Positions 29,101 to 37,725 of a stretch of DNA of 64,000 bases are shown here, piece by piece. The DNA lies in contig NZ_WQCA01000005.1 of NCBI RefSeq assembly GCF_013032445.1, positions 1 to 64,000 of the forward strand. The letters are read 5' to 3'. The first letter of the stretch is position 1; the number at the start of each line of letters is the position of its first letter. The notes beneath the pieces are model-generated. The model ran no database searches. It worked only from the letters and a program-made list of their open reading frames with translations, and was not told the DNA's origin. The stretch comes from Ruegeria arenilitoris. Lineage in GTDB: Bacteria; Pseudomonadota; Alphaproteobacteria; Rhodobacterales; Rhodobacteraceae. Position numbers and translations under genes: made by a program.

Positions 29101-30539
29101 TTCTGGAAGGTCTGGTTGCCGGAAATGTTGACGGAGCCATCTACGGATGGATGGATAGTGATGCACGATCGGCCTTTCCGCCGATTCCGGGCGGTCCACT
29201 GGGTCCCGATCCTGACCATATTTCTTTCAGCAGCGATGGCAGCGTTTTTGCGGTGTCTCACACAAATGGAAAGGTTTCGACGATAGGTTTCCCTGCAGGG
29301 GTTCCAATCGTTGAACGCTTTTCCAACACAGAAGCGGTTGTTGCTGCGGCGTTTGCCAGCCCAGAGAACATTCTGGTGGGCGCAACTGCGAACGGAACGC
29401 TTCTTTTGGAAGATTCCAACTTGTTGCCTGTCGGGGGCATTGTGCAAGCGCACGGCCAGAGTATCGTGGATATCGAAAGTGCCACACAGGTTCCCATTCT
29501 GGCAACTCTTGGTCGAGATCAGCAGGTCCGCCTGTGGCAGATTGCTTCCACACCAAGCAATGGCGAAACACTTGCTTTTGAAGATGGGGTAAAAGCCCTT
29601 GGGGTCGCTTACAGCCCGGATGGAAACGAAGTCGCAGTCGGCGACAGCGAAGGTAACATTTGGATCTGGGATGTGGGTTCGGCTATGAAGCCTTTACTGT
29701 TGAAGGGTCATCGCAATCAGGTTTGGGCCGTTGCGTATTCGCAGGATGGTCGAAATCTTGTTACCGGCGATCGGGATGGCAATATCCGGATCTGGGACAC
29801 GAACACCAAGCAAATTGAAGATCAATTTGACTTGGGCCAGGCGCCTGTCTGGAACATCGCGCCAACCGCCTCAAAGCTGTTTTTTGTAGCCACGGGAAAT
29901 GGAGTGCACCGGATCGACGCGTCAAACACGAGTGTCGTTCAAACTATCGGATTGCCCGATACGGCCATAAACCGAGTGACCGTCTCTCCGGATGAAACCA
30001 GGCTCGCTGCAGCGTCCTCTGACGGGCGAATTTATGTCTGGAATATAGCGGAAAACCGTTTGGAAAGAGCAATAGAGGCTGATGACAACACGCTTTGGAG
30101 CGTCGCATTTTCCACCGACAGTTCAAGAATTGCGTCCGCTTCCAGCGACGAGGTGGTAAAAGTCTGGGATCTGGAAAACGGTGAGGAGCTTGCCTCATAC
30201 GGCGGCCTCAAGGGAGGCGCCACGGATATTGCGTTTTTGGCGGACGAGGCCACCTTGGTCGCAACCGACCGATCCGGAGAGTTGCATTGGTGGGATACGG
30301 CCGTAAACCGGCGGCTCATGCCTGTTCAGAAGGTGCACGCCGGTCCGAGTTGGCGAATTGCACTTGCGCCCGATGGGCAGTCCTTTGCGACAACAGGTGA
30401 AGATGGTTTAACTCGAATTTGGGACAGTTTGGATTTGGAAAAAGCCTGCTCATTAGGCAGCCCAGCTTTCGACAAAGAGAGAAGAAACCAGTATCTGGGT
30501 AGCGAAGAACCGACGACCAGTTGTAGTGCGATTCAGTAA
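26124..30539 (+). CDS. Ser/Thr protein kinase-STAND NTPase-WD40 fusion
   Basis: A 1471-aa protein. The kinase covers residues 8-280: Gly-rich loop at 16-25, Lys39 in VTLKIL, HRDVKPAN at 135-142, DLG at 174-176 where DFG is usual, and APE at 199-201. nSTAND1 follows: the CPYKGLVAF entry motif near 300, Walker A at 339-348 (GGSSGSGKSS), Walker B ICIDQFEELF, and HEALLRTWPRL near 646. One membrane helix lies near 740-762. About ten WD40-like repeats run from about 850 to the C-terminus (for example HSGGIRDLAFSPDGNFLLSA and HRNQVWAVAYSQDGRNLV). The membrane helix puts the WD40 part on the other side of the membrane from the kinase if the topology is simple. The start is GTG 15 bp after the upstream gene. 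It converges on a PP2C gene. Confidence 0.9.
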   Translation: MSFPAFIGRYAVEREIASGGFAAVVLARDEELEVPVTLKILHANLASNDKVITHFLEEARLLRRIRSPRVVSVHDVGRLEDGRPYFVMDYADRGTLADRLKRLQPTIIAQRDGVGVLIDALADGLTAVHEANVVHRDVKPANVLLQRIKRQRENETEESFTSLVEPDERVFLADLGIAKDMAIGVTGATMMAGTPLYQAPEQVESGQPVTPMTDIYSATALMWHVLTGRAPPPFHRVAEHLPGLPEMWRDCIEHGMAMDPEARFQEMVSWRSAMNDALDRDRREAASEAVTQISEGGIECPYKGLVAFQTEDAGYFFGREDLVEELVSRLQQSRILVLGGSSGSGKSSVLRAGLLPALTANAIPGSDSWRVCVFTPGRDPMTDLYFHLIGDNSNLTAQVSLDDFIAYPSAARRLATANEGELLICIDQFEELFTLVTRERRNKFIEALSAMTDPADSRVRIVITIRADFYASCAEIPWLADRISENQLLVGPMTRPELRRAISEPARAAGLHMDRSLIDAIVDEAGKEAGSLPLVAHSLYETCIRRKGATMSLDCYREVGGVTGAISQTAETLFSNSFDDRQQKATQRLFLRLVTPGEGTPDTRRLLPIDEVEQDVEPDTTQRVVEALTDARLLTVDENNVQIAHEALLRTWPRLTSWIEDSRDDLRMRQRIQHDAAEWENDNREPDLLYRGTRLLAAEEWSAENENVLGKLEREFLIQARDARESALAASDRRRRRRRLFYQVAAGALAALTIGATGASILAIRASNLAESNRQIAVAATAEANERFARALGAAANGLSQSDPLLALSLSAESITRANSASSTSEARSAMLLARQKLTEPGLIPLGSPLTVGDAQTMDLDAAGLRVAVGLRDGRIVIYSTKTDEGVLAELVGHSGGIRDLAFSPDGNFLLSAATDGDVRLWDVGPSRYGPVTTLFSGDDVAFGVAFDSVGKRAASATGDGTVRLWDISTGMQIGPPLAEEQLGFKRVAFSPVLEGLVAGNVDGAIYGWMDSDARSAFPPIPGGPLGPDPDHISFSSDGSVFAVSHTNGKVSTIGFPAGVPIVERFSNTEAVVAAAFASPENILVGATANGTLLLEDSNLLPVGGIVQAHGQSIVDIESATQVPILATLGRDQQVRLWQIASTPSNGETLAFEDGVKALGVAYSPDGNEVAVGDSEGNIWIWDVGSAMKPLLLKGHRNQVWAVAYSQDGRNLVTGDRDGNIRIWDTNTKQIEDQFDLGQAPVWNIAPTASKLFFVATGNGVHRIDASNTSVVQTIGLPDTAINRVTVSPDETRLAAASSDGRIYVWNIAENRLERAIEADDNTLWSVAFSTDSSRIASASSDEVVKVWDLENGEELASYGGLKGGATDIAFLADEATLVATDRSGELHWWDTAVNRRLMPVQKVHAGPSWRIALAPDGQSFATTGEDGLTRIWDSLDLEKACSLGSPAFDKERRNQYLGSEEPTTSCSAIQ

Positions 30540-30660
30540 ATGGTCAGAGTTATCAGGTCGGCAAGTCTTTGTGTCATAGCATACTTGAGCAGTTTCATCG
30601 CCCACATCGGAACTCGGTATCCGGATGATGCTACGGTCCTGCACCTTAATGTCTGATCAG

Positions 30661-31425
30661 TTATGAAAGGCGTACTTTCGGTGCCGCCGATCTTGCATTC
30701 ACTGACAGCAGAATGACTGAGACATTGTCGGGGGCTCCCTGCGCAAGGGCCGCATCGAGCAATCGTTGCACCGCGATTTCATCTGATAGCGATAAAACCT
30801 GTTCAATAGCAGGAATTGAAACCACATCAGTAAGACCATCACTGCAGATTAAGTACTTCCAGCCGTCGGTCACTGGTTCAACGCCTACGTGGGGGGCGAC
30901 GTCATGGAATTTTGGAGCCCCGCCAAGAGACTGAGTCAACGCAGGCTTTCTTAGGCCAGTCGTCGTTGTCATCAAGGCGACGTCGTCGACACTTAATTGG
31001 TGCAAGACCCCGTCGCGAAAGCGAAAGATCTTGCTGTCGCCTACATTGAACCAAATTAGTTTGTCTGGAAGGCAGGCTAGTCCAGCTACAGTTGTCCCCA
31101 TGCCCTCAAGCAGTGTATTTGCCGCCGCCAAGTCGTATATGGATTTGTTTGCGTTTTGCAGGACCTCGACCACGTCAAAGGTACTCTCTAATCGCAATGT
31201 ATTTGACAAAAACGCACTTGCGACCAAGTCACTCGCGCGTTCTCCGGCACGATGCCCGCCCAAACCATCGGCAATCAGCGCTACATCGCCTGCAAAATCA
31301 GAGAACGCAAAGTTACGGGGTGCGCTCATTGATCGCTGTTCTTTCCAAGACCCCACCAGAATGCAGTCTTGATTTGAAGAGCGAGCTTTCCCGATATTCG
31401 TAAGAGCCGATCCAGAAATTTTCAT
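30661..31425 (-). CDS. PP2C-family Ser/Thr protein phosphatase
   Basis: A 254-aa PPM-type phosphatase. Metal-binding Asp residues are in NQD (18-20), DGLGGH (53-58), CSDGLTD and the C-terminal GAPDNVSVILL. It has no membrane segment. It would reverse phosphorylation made by the kinase-STAND-WD40 protein whose gene converges on it; such kinase/phosphatase/FHA sets are common. The stop codons of the two genes are about 120 bp apart. Confidence 0.9.
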   Translation of the reverse strand: MKISGSALTNIGKARSSNQDCILVGSWKEQRSMSAPRNFAFSDFAGDVALIADGLGGHRAGERASDLVASAFLSNTLRLESTFDVVEVLQNANKSIYDLAAANTLLEGMGTTVAGLACLPDKLIWFNVGDSKIFRFRDGVLHQLSVDDVALMTTTTGLRKPALTQSLGGAPKFHDVAPHVGVEPVTDGWKYLICSDGLTDVVSIPAIEQVLSLSDEIAVQRLLDAALAQGAPDNVSVILLSVNARSAAPKVRLS

Positions 31426-32155
31426 GTTGATACCAACTCAATGCAAACTACTGTTCTTTGGTCTTCAAATAACTTAACTGCGATCTTTGACGGACGGATA
31501 GTCCAGCTTGGATGTTAAAGCACTGACGCCGTCTTCAAACAGAAACTTTTCCAGCGCTAGGTTACAAGCTTAACCAATAGGTCTTTCCCTCGTTCGACAG
31601 CCCGCGAGTTCGTGACAATCGCGTAGGTGGTATTGATGCACTGGCCGAAGCCAAACACATGACCCATCATTCAGCCAGAGCCGTCTCTTCTTCGGTTGCT
31701 TTATTGGCCCTTTGGCGCCAACGGCGGTGGTACATGGACGAGGTACTCAACGGCGAAGTCTTCTACAGCCTGCGCGAAGCACAAGTCCTGATCGAAGAAG
31801 GGAGCAAACACTTCAACACGAAACGGCCGAACATTGCATTAGGCTACCGCCCGCCAGCACCAGAAACAGGGACTAACGGTAAATAATGCACTAACGATCA
31901 AATTGGACCAGTAAGATGAGGCGGCTCAAGCCTAGGCGGTTCGAAGTATGTCAAACCCGCCCTGACTAGTTCCGACTACGTTGAACTATCAAGAAGCAAT
32001 CAGAGTTTTCTTTCAACATTTTCTGAACGAATTCAATTTTTTGACTTTGTTCGATATGCGCGTACAATTGGGGAAATTTATAGCGCCAATACGACAATTA
32101 AAGCTGCACTTGGTTGCGTTTGTGAAAAAGAAACCAAGCGGCGCAGGAGGGGGAA
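31426..32155. other. 730-bp gap with decayed mobile DNA
   Basis: Apart from the IS3 remnant at 31734-31886, I see no gene. The part just before 32156 should carry the promoter and ribosome site (AGGAGGGG) of the efflux operon. Confidence 0.5.
31734..31886 (+). pseudogene. IS3-family transposase (OrfB) C-terminal remnant
   Basis: The stretch DEVLNGEVFYSLREAQVLIE followed by NTKRPNIALGYRPPAPE is the conserved C-terminus of IS3-type OrfB integrases. The catalytic D-D-E region is absent. The open frame begins at 31659, but the part before 31734 is not transposase-like. It marks an old insertion between the signalling block and the efflux operon. Confidence 0.8.
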
Positions 32156-33253
32156 ATGAAGAAGCTACTATGTGGAATTTTTGCCTTTTTATCGCTTGCG
32201 GGATGCTGGGAAAAAGAAGAGGAAATCACCGAAGAGGTTATTAGGCCCGTGCGGGCAACCGAGATTTCCGACCTCTCCAGTCTTCATGATCGTTACTTTG
32301 TTGGCACTGCCAGAGCTGCACGCGAGGTGTCATTAGCATTTCGTGTGCCGGGCAATGTAGTTGGTGTGGACGTGCAGGTTGGTGACCTTGTCGCAGGCGG
32401 TGATGTGGTTGCCGCTCTGGATCCTGCTCCCTATCAGGCTGAGGTTGATCGGCTAACCGCTGAACTTGAAAGCGCTCAGGCGACGTTCGAAAATGCGAAG
32501 CTGCAAACGGATCGGCAGCGCTCATTGGTTGAGAAAGACGTCGCCGCGCAGGCGACACTTGATCGCTTTGTTGCAGGTGAGACATCAGCGCAGGCGGCGA
32601 TCAATTCTGTGCAGGGCGCACTGGACAGAGCAACGCTGGACTTGACCTACACCAGCCTCGCTGCACCCTTTGATGGCCGTGTGGTCGCAAAGTACATCGA
32701 AGATTTTGAGGAAGTCGCTGCGCAGACCCCGGTTCTACGAATACTGGATGCTGAGCACATCGAGGTGGTGATCGACATCCCCGAGCGCTACATTGCCCTG
32801 ATACCCCATGTCGAGAACATAACAGTTACCTTTGATGCGTTGGGTGACGTGGTTCTGCCTGCGGAAATTAGCGAAATCGGGTCTGAAGCTTCAGCTACAA
32901 CCCGAACATTCCCTGTCACGTTGATCATGGAGCAACCAGAAGGTTCGCTTGTTCTTCCGGGCATGGCTGGGCGTGTCAGCGGTGAGCCCAAGGAAGGGCA
33001 TGAGCCATTTGACGCGATCATGGTACCGGCCAGCGCGGTTTTCGTTCCCGAAGGGGGAGCCGATCCTCATGTCTGGGTGTTTGATGCGGGATCGGAAACC
33101 GTGACCGCGCGGAAAGTTGCGCTTGGCACACCTAGGTCGCAAGGGGTTGCTATCAGTGAAGGTCTGGAATTCGGCGACGTAGTTGTCACTGCCGGAGCCA
33201 ATTCTTTGCGAGAGGGTCAGAAAGTTTCGCTGCTTTCTGAGGATGCGGAGTAA
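32156..33253 (+). CDS. RND efflux periplasmic adaptor (membrane fusion protein)
   Basis: A 365-aa lipoprotein (lipobox LAGC, Cys17). It shows the adaptor order: lipoyl half-motif (FRVPGNVVGVDVQVGDLVAGG), alpha-helical hairpin (about residues 90-150), second lipoyl half (LDLTYTSLAAPFDGRVV), then beta-barrel. It would couple the inner-membrane pump to an outer-membrane channel not encoded here. An AGGAGGGG lies just upstream. Its stop and the pump start overlap as TAATG. Substrates are unknown. Confidence 0.92.
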   Translation: MKKLLCGIFAFLSLAGCWEKEEEITEEVIRPVRATEISDLSSLHDRYFVGTARAAREVSLAFRVPGNVVGVDVQVGDLVAGGDVVAALDPAPYQAEVDRLTAELESAQATFENAKLQTDRQRSLVEKDVAAQATLDRFVAGETSAQAAINSVQGALDRATLDLTYTSLAAPFDGRVVAKYIEDFEEVAAQTPVLRILDAEHIEVVIDIPERYIALIPHVENITVTFDALGDVVLPAEISEIGSEASATTRTFPVTLIMEQPEGSLVLPGMAGRVSGEPKEGHEPFDAIMVPASAVFVPEGGADPHVWVFDAGSETVTARKVALGTPRSQGVAISEGLEFGDVVVTAGANSLREGQKVSLLSEDAE

Positions 33254-36200
33254 TGGGGCTCGCCGCTTTTTCCATCCGCAACGCCAAATTCGTTTGGTTC
33301 ACCGTAGTTATGCTAACGCTGGGAGGTGTTTCCGCATTCTTCAGCCTTGGGCAATTGGAAGACCCAGAATTCACCATCAAAACGGCGGTTGTGACGACGC
33401 TTTACCCGGGCGCCAGCCCGGAAGAGGTCGAACAGGAGGTTACCGAACGGATTGAACTGAAGCTCCAGGAAATCAAGGAAATCGACTACATCTCAAGCGA
33501 AAGCAGGGCGGGGGTGTCGACTATCAAGGTTGAAATACGTCCGAACTATTGGTCCGAAGAGCTCCCTCAAATCTGGGATACGTTGCGTCGCAAAGTCAGA
33601 GACGTGGAGACCGACTTGCCCCCGGGCGCGGGCAGACCTGCGATCAACGATGATTTCGGCGATGTTTTCGGTCTTCTGCTGGCGATGACCTCTGATGGGT
33701 TCACTGCTCAGGAACTTGATGGGTTCGCAGAAGACTTCAAACGAGAACTGTCATTGATCGACGGCGTTGGGCGCGTCGACCTGTGGGGGGAACGTGACCG
33801 GGTTATCTATTTGGAAACACGCGAGGAAGCCTTGGCGGCGCTGGGTGTTTCGGCTCAGACTATTCTCAATACCCTGCAGACGCAGAACGCGATTGTGGAT
33901 GCGGGGCGGGTGAACATTGGCGACTATCGCATGCGCATTGCACCAAGCGGTACGTTTACCACCCCGAGCGACATCGCGGATTTGGTTGTCCGACCAAGTG
34001 GTCTGGATCAGGTCCAAAGTGGCCAAAGCCGTGGGCCAGAGTTGCTGCGGTTGGGTGAAATCGTTGAGGTCAAGGAAGGCTACGCCGATCCGCCGACGAC
34101 CGTGATGCGCTACAACGGCCTTCCCTCCATAGGTTTGGCGATATCTTTCCAGTCCGGCGTCAACGTTGTCAGCGTAGGGCAGGCTGTAGATGCGAAAGTT
34201 TCCGAGCTGATTGCGGCTTTGCCAGTGGGCATCGAGGTCGAACGGGTTCATTGGCAATCCGATGACGTGAATCTGGCGGTCAGCAGTTTCCTGGTGAGTC
34301 TCGGACAGGCTGTTGCCATCGTGCTGGTTGTTCTGACTCTGGCGATGGGCGTTCGGATGGGGATCATTATCGGCAGCGGTTTGATCCTGACGATCCTTAC
34401 CACCTTCATTCCGTTGGCCGCGCTGGGCATTGATCTTCAACGAATGTCCTTGGGCGCGTTGATCATTGCGCTTGGTATGATGGTGGACAACTCGATCGTC
34501 GTTGCAGATGGCGCAATGGTTCGGATGTCCCAGGGGATGGATCGCGCAAAAGCCGCGATTGATGCGGCCACGCGTCCCGCGATGTCGCTGCTAGGGGCTA
34601 CATTCGTCGCGGTTATGGCCTTTTATCCGATTTTTGCCTCGGTTGAGAGCGCTGGAGAGTATTGTCGTACGCTCTTCTCGGTCGTTGGCATCGCTCTGTT
34701 GGTCAGTTGGCTGCTGTCGATGACGGTCACGCCATTGCAGTGCGTTGCCATGCTGCCGGAGCCGAAGGGGGGAGCCAGTGAAACCTTCGACACCGGTTTT
34801 TACGCCGTATACCGCAGCTTTCTGGCTGCTGCGATCCGCGTTCGCTATCTGACAATCGGAATAGCTGTCGCGGCTCTGGTAATTGCCGGGATTGGTTTTG
34901 GTTCAGTCACACAGCTGTTTTTCCCGACCTCGTCCATGACCAAGTACATGATCGATTACTATGCTCCTGAGGGAACTCGCATCGAAGCCGTATCCGAAGC
35001 AATCGCGCGCATCGAAGAGCAGGTGGAATTGGATGACCGTGTGACAGGTATCGCCAGCTTCATCGGGGCCGGCCCGCCACGTTTCTACTTGCCGGTTGAT
35101 CCGGAAGGAACAAACCCGTCTTACGCGCAAGTCATCGTGAACGTCGAAGATTATCGTGACATTCCGGAAATGACCAAAGAGATTTCGCTTTGGATTTCAG
35201 CGAATATGCCCGAGGCGACATCCTTCACACGCCAGTTCGGCGTAGGTCCCAGCAATACGTGGGCGTTTGAAAATCGTATCATTGGCCCGGCGGATGCCGA
35301 TCCCGAGACTTTACGTGAAATTGGCGACAGGGCCGTTGCGATACTGGATCAGCATCAATGGACGAAAGTGGCGCGTACCGATTGGCGCAACCGTGTCCTG
35401 AAGACCGTTCCCGACTATGACCAGGATCGCGCCAGATGGACGGGCATAACCTATGAAGACCTCGGGAACACGACAAAACGCGCCTTTGATGGGCGTTCCG
35501 TCGGCCTCTACCGCGAGGGGGATGAGTTGCTTCCGATCATTGTTCGTCCCGGAGCAGAAGACGTGGCGGCAGTAGACAACTTCGAACTGTTGCAGTTGCA
35601 GTCGCCGTTTTCGGTCGAACCAGTCCCCTTGGCGCAGGTCGTTCGTGGTGTGAACGTTCACCCAGAAGACCCCACGATCAACCGCCGTGACCGGCGCCGG
35701 GCGCTGACCGTTCAAGCCAATCCGATCGACAGTGTTACCTTGCCAAGCTATCGCGCAGCGGTTCTGGCCGATTTTGAAGCTTTGGAAGCAGACCTGCCGC
35801 CGGGCTACAGCATGGAATGGGGCGGTGAGTACGAAGATACGGTGTCTGCGCAAGCGTCATTGATCCCGGGAATGATACCTGCATTTTCGATCATGGCGCT
35901 TATCGTGGTCGGGCTTTTCAACTCGTACCGCAGACCGCTGACCATCTTTCTGACGGTGCCATTTGTACTAATCGGCATCGTTCCAAGCTTGCTTCTTACC
36001 AACACGCCGTTTGGATTTGTCGCATTGCTTGGAGGCATGAGCCTGGCGGGTATGATGATCAAAAACGCCATCGTTCTGATTGATCAGATCAACGACAATT
36101 TGGCCGAGGGCCAGCCAGGCTACGACGCAATTTTGAATGCTGGTGCCTCAAGGCTTCGCCCGGTTGTACTGGCGGCGGCAACGACCGTTTTGGGGGTTAT

Positions 36201-36345
36201 TCCATTGTTACCGGATGTGTTTTGGGTCGGCTTGGCCGTTACGATTATGGGCGGATTGACGGTGGGCACGATGCTCACCATGATACTGGTTCCGGTTCTG
36301 TTTGCCACGTTGAACGGTATTCGACCTTCAACCAAAGCCGCCTGA
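33253..36345 (+). CDS. RND-family efflux permease (AcrB/MexF-like HAE1 group)
   Basis: A 1030-aa proton-driven pump with two six-helix halves and two large periplasmic loops. N-terminal FSIRNAKFVWFTVVMLTLGG is the first membrane helix, and TM4 carries GMMVDNSIVVADG, with the proton-relay Asp. The second half repeats the plan (GMSLAGMMIKNAIVLIDQI). The start codon overlaps the adaptor stop by 1 bp. Resistance or export of a native compound are both possible; no regulator is directly attached, though a TetR gene follows 460 bp away. Confidence 0.93.
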   Translation: MGLAAFSIRNAKFVWFTVVMLTLGGVSAFFSLGQLEDPEFTIKTAVVTTLYPGASPEEVEQEVTERIELKLQEIKEIDYISSESRAGVSTIKVEIRPNYWSEELPQIWDTLRRKVRDVETDLPPGAGRPAINDDFGDVFGLLLAMTSDGFTAQELDGFAEDFKRELSLIDGVGRVDLWGERDRVIYLETREEALAALGVSAQTILNTLQTQNAIVDAGRVNIGDYRMRIAPSGTFTTPSDIADLVVRPSGLDQVQSGQSRGPELLRLGEIVEVKEGYADPPTTVMRYNGLPSIGLAISFQSGVNVVSVGQAVDAKVSELIAALPVGIEVERVHWQSDDVNLAVSSFLVSLGQAVAIVLVVLTLAMGVRMGIIIGSGLILTILTTFIPLAALGIDLQRMSLGALIIALGMMVDNSIVVADGAMVRMSQGMDRAKAAIDAATRPAMSLLGATFVAVMAFYPIFASVESAGEYCRTLFSVVGIALLVSWLLSMTVTPLQCVAMLPEPKGGASETFDTGFYAVYRSFLAAAIRVRYLTIGIAVAALVIAGIGFGSVTQLFFPTSSMTKYMIDYYAPEGTRIEAVSEAIARIEEQVELDDRVTGIASFIGAGPPRFYLPVDPEGTNPSYAQVIVNVEDYRDIPEMTKEISLWISANMPEATSFTRQFGVGPSNTWAFENRIIGPADADPETLREIGDRAVAILDQHQWTKVARTDWRNRVLKTVPDYDQDRARWTGITYEDLGNTTKRAFDGRSVGLYREGDELLPIIVRPGAEDVAAVDNFELLQLQSPFSVEPVPLAQVVRGVNVHPEDPTINRRDRRRALTVQANPIDSVTLPSYRAAVLADFEALEADLPPGYSMEWGGEYEDTVSAQASLIPGMIPAFSIMALIVVGLFNSYRRPLTIFLTVPFVLIGIVPSLLLTNTPFGFVALLGGMSLAGMMIKNAIVLIDQINDNLAEGQPGYDAILNAGASRLRPVVLAAATTVLGVIPLLPDVFWVGLAVTIMGGLTVGTMLTMILVPVLFATLNGIRPSTKAA

Positions 36346-36437
36346 TTTGGCAGTGCAGTTCGCCGATGAACCTGTTGACCGTTTGTGAGAAGCCCGAGTT
36401 TTGAAGCCCAAACAGATGATTTCTAAGGAGGGATGAT

Positions 36438-36593
36438 TTGGACAATACAATTCTGTTCTTTCTAGTCGGCCTCTTCATAATTGGGCTTCTAATGCTTGGG
36501 TATTTTGCCAAGGGAAACGGCGCATTGATGGTAGTCGCGATAATAGTCGGCGTTCTGCTTGCAATGGTGGCGTTCTTTAGCAATCTCGTTTGA
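36438..36593 (+). CDS. Small two-helix membrane protein (51 aa)
   Basis: The frame starts at TTG, with AAGGAGG placed 6 bp upstream, and ends at TGA 36591-36593. The product has two hydrophobic segments (ILFFLVGLFIIGLLMLGYF and LMVVAIIVGVLLAMVAFF) joined by AKGNGA. It follows the RND permease by 92 bp on the same strand and could be a small accessory subunit, like AcrZ in position but not in sequence. The strong ribosome site and clear hydrophobic pattern support a real gene. Family unknown. Confidence 0.55.
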   Translation: MDNTILFFLVGLFIIGLLMLGYFAKGNGALMVVAIIVGVLLAMVAFFSNLV

Positions 36594-36803
36594 CTGGCCC
36601 AAAAATGTTTGCTGATGCGTGGCCGATCTTAGTTCCATCGGGATGGTGGTTTTCGGGAGGGGCAGTGTGACAACCCACCTTGTTGAGCCGCGCTTTGTCG
36701 CTCCATCCTTCAATAGTGAACTGTGCTTCGCACAGGAGGACGGATCCCCGTTTGGATGATCTGTCATGCATAACACACACGGAGACTAGGCGCAGCTGTA
36801 CTT

Positions 36804-37418
36804 TCACGCGGGGTCGAAGACGAGGCGGATGAAATCGCGGTAGAGGAGTAACTGCTTCGGCAGCAAAGTTCTGTCTCCCATCACTCTGGACAGGATGATG
36901 CCACCATCCCCTACTGCCGACAGCATGTCGGCTAAATCATCCAGGTCAACGTTTATCCGCGGCTCGTAGCGCTCGGCTATTTTGTCGATGCGCTCGCGAA
37001 AACGCGCACGCCAGGACAAGACAGCCTTGGCATTGATGTTGCGTACCTCCTGATCGAAAAGTTGTTCGTGGTAGCAGACTGAAGCTACGATGCAGCCAGG
37101 GTGACCATTCGGTAAATCACTAAAAACTTTAGCAAGAAGCTTGAGTGCGATCAGAAAGCTGTGCAGTGGATCTTCGCTAAGTTCGTCGGCCTCGGCAAAA
37201 ACATTGTCAAAAACCAGACCGTCTTGCTCGATATAGCGTTCGAGAAGGGCGCGCGCCAAATTTGTCTTGTCGCGAAAATGATAGAAGAAACCACTTTTTG
37301 ATATCCCGACTTCGGCGATCAATTCGTCGATTGAGGTTGCAGAAAATCCCTTGGCCAGAATGGCGGCTTCCGCTGCCATCAGAATTTGATCTCTCGTCTG
37401 CGGGATCGGATTCGCCAC
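36804..37418 (-). CDS. TetR-family transcriptional regulator
   Basis: A 204-aa repressor. The N-terminal helix-turn-helix reads TRDQILMAAEAAILAKGF, then TSIDELIAEVGISKSGFFYHF. The start is set at the GTG at 37418, preceded by GAGGG; the frame runs open to 37613, but the extra 65 residues are not TetR-like. The C-terminal ligand domain has RFRERIDKIAE and resembles regulators of the TetR_C type seen next to oxidoreductase or efflux genes. Likely target: its own promoter and the TPR gene, through the palindrome at 37458-37480. Confidence 0.88.
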   Translation of the reverse strand: MANPIPQTRDQILMAAEAAILAKGFSATSIDELIAEVGISKSGFFYHFRDKTNLARALLERYIEQDGLVFDNVFAEADELSEDPLHSFLIALKLLAKVFSDLPNGHPGCIVASVCYHEQLFDQEVRNINAKAVLSWRARFRERIDKIAERYEPRINVDLDDLADMLSAVGDGGIILSRVMGDRTLLPKQLLLYRDFIRLVFDPA

Positions 37419-37457
37419 TTTTCGCCCTCGTTTTCGGAATTTGTCGGTAAAAACTGT

Positions 37458-37480
37458 ACCACAGGTACTGTACCTGCGGT
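37458..37480. promoter_or_regulatory. TetR-type palindromic operator candidate
   Basis: The core CAGGTACTGTACCTG (37462-37476) is a perfect dyad around a central T. It extends to 23 bp (ACC at the left, GGT at the right) with one mismatched pair. It lies 40 bp before the tetR start, where autorepressing TetR sites usually lie. Confidence 0.65.
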
Positions 37481-37725
37481 CCAGTTGTTGGACGCATTTC
37501 TGGATACGGTTGATAGTGACTACTTGAGAAGATGCACGTAAGGCGCAGATTTTTAATAAAAATACAGGAAAGTGAGTGAGCTGGCCGACGAGTTTACTGC
37601 TCGACGTGATCAAATGCCCTTATTTTCTAGAACATCGTTAAGTCCTTGTGCCGCGGGTAGACCGGAACGTTTTTTGGCCGGTGCGGACGGGCTTGAATTT
37701 AAGATTTTCGATTGTGGAGGAAGAC

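Noticed and set aside
33751-34440. 229-codon antisense frame in the RND permease
   Set aside because: Mirror of a confirmed pump gene; no start site or motif support.
37419-37613. N-terminal extension of the TetR protein
   Set aside because: The GTG at 37418 has a ribosome site and gives a normal TetR length; the extension covers the palindromic operator.
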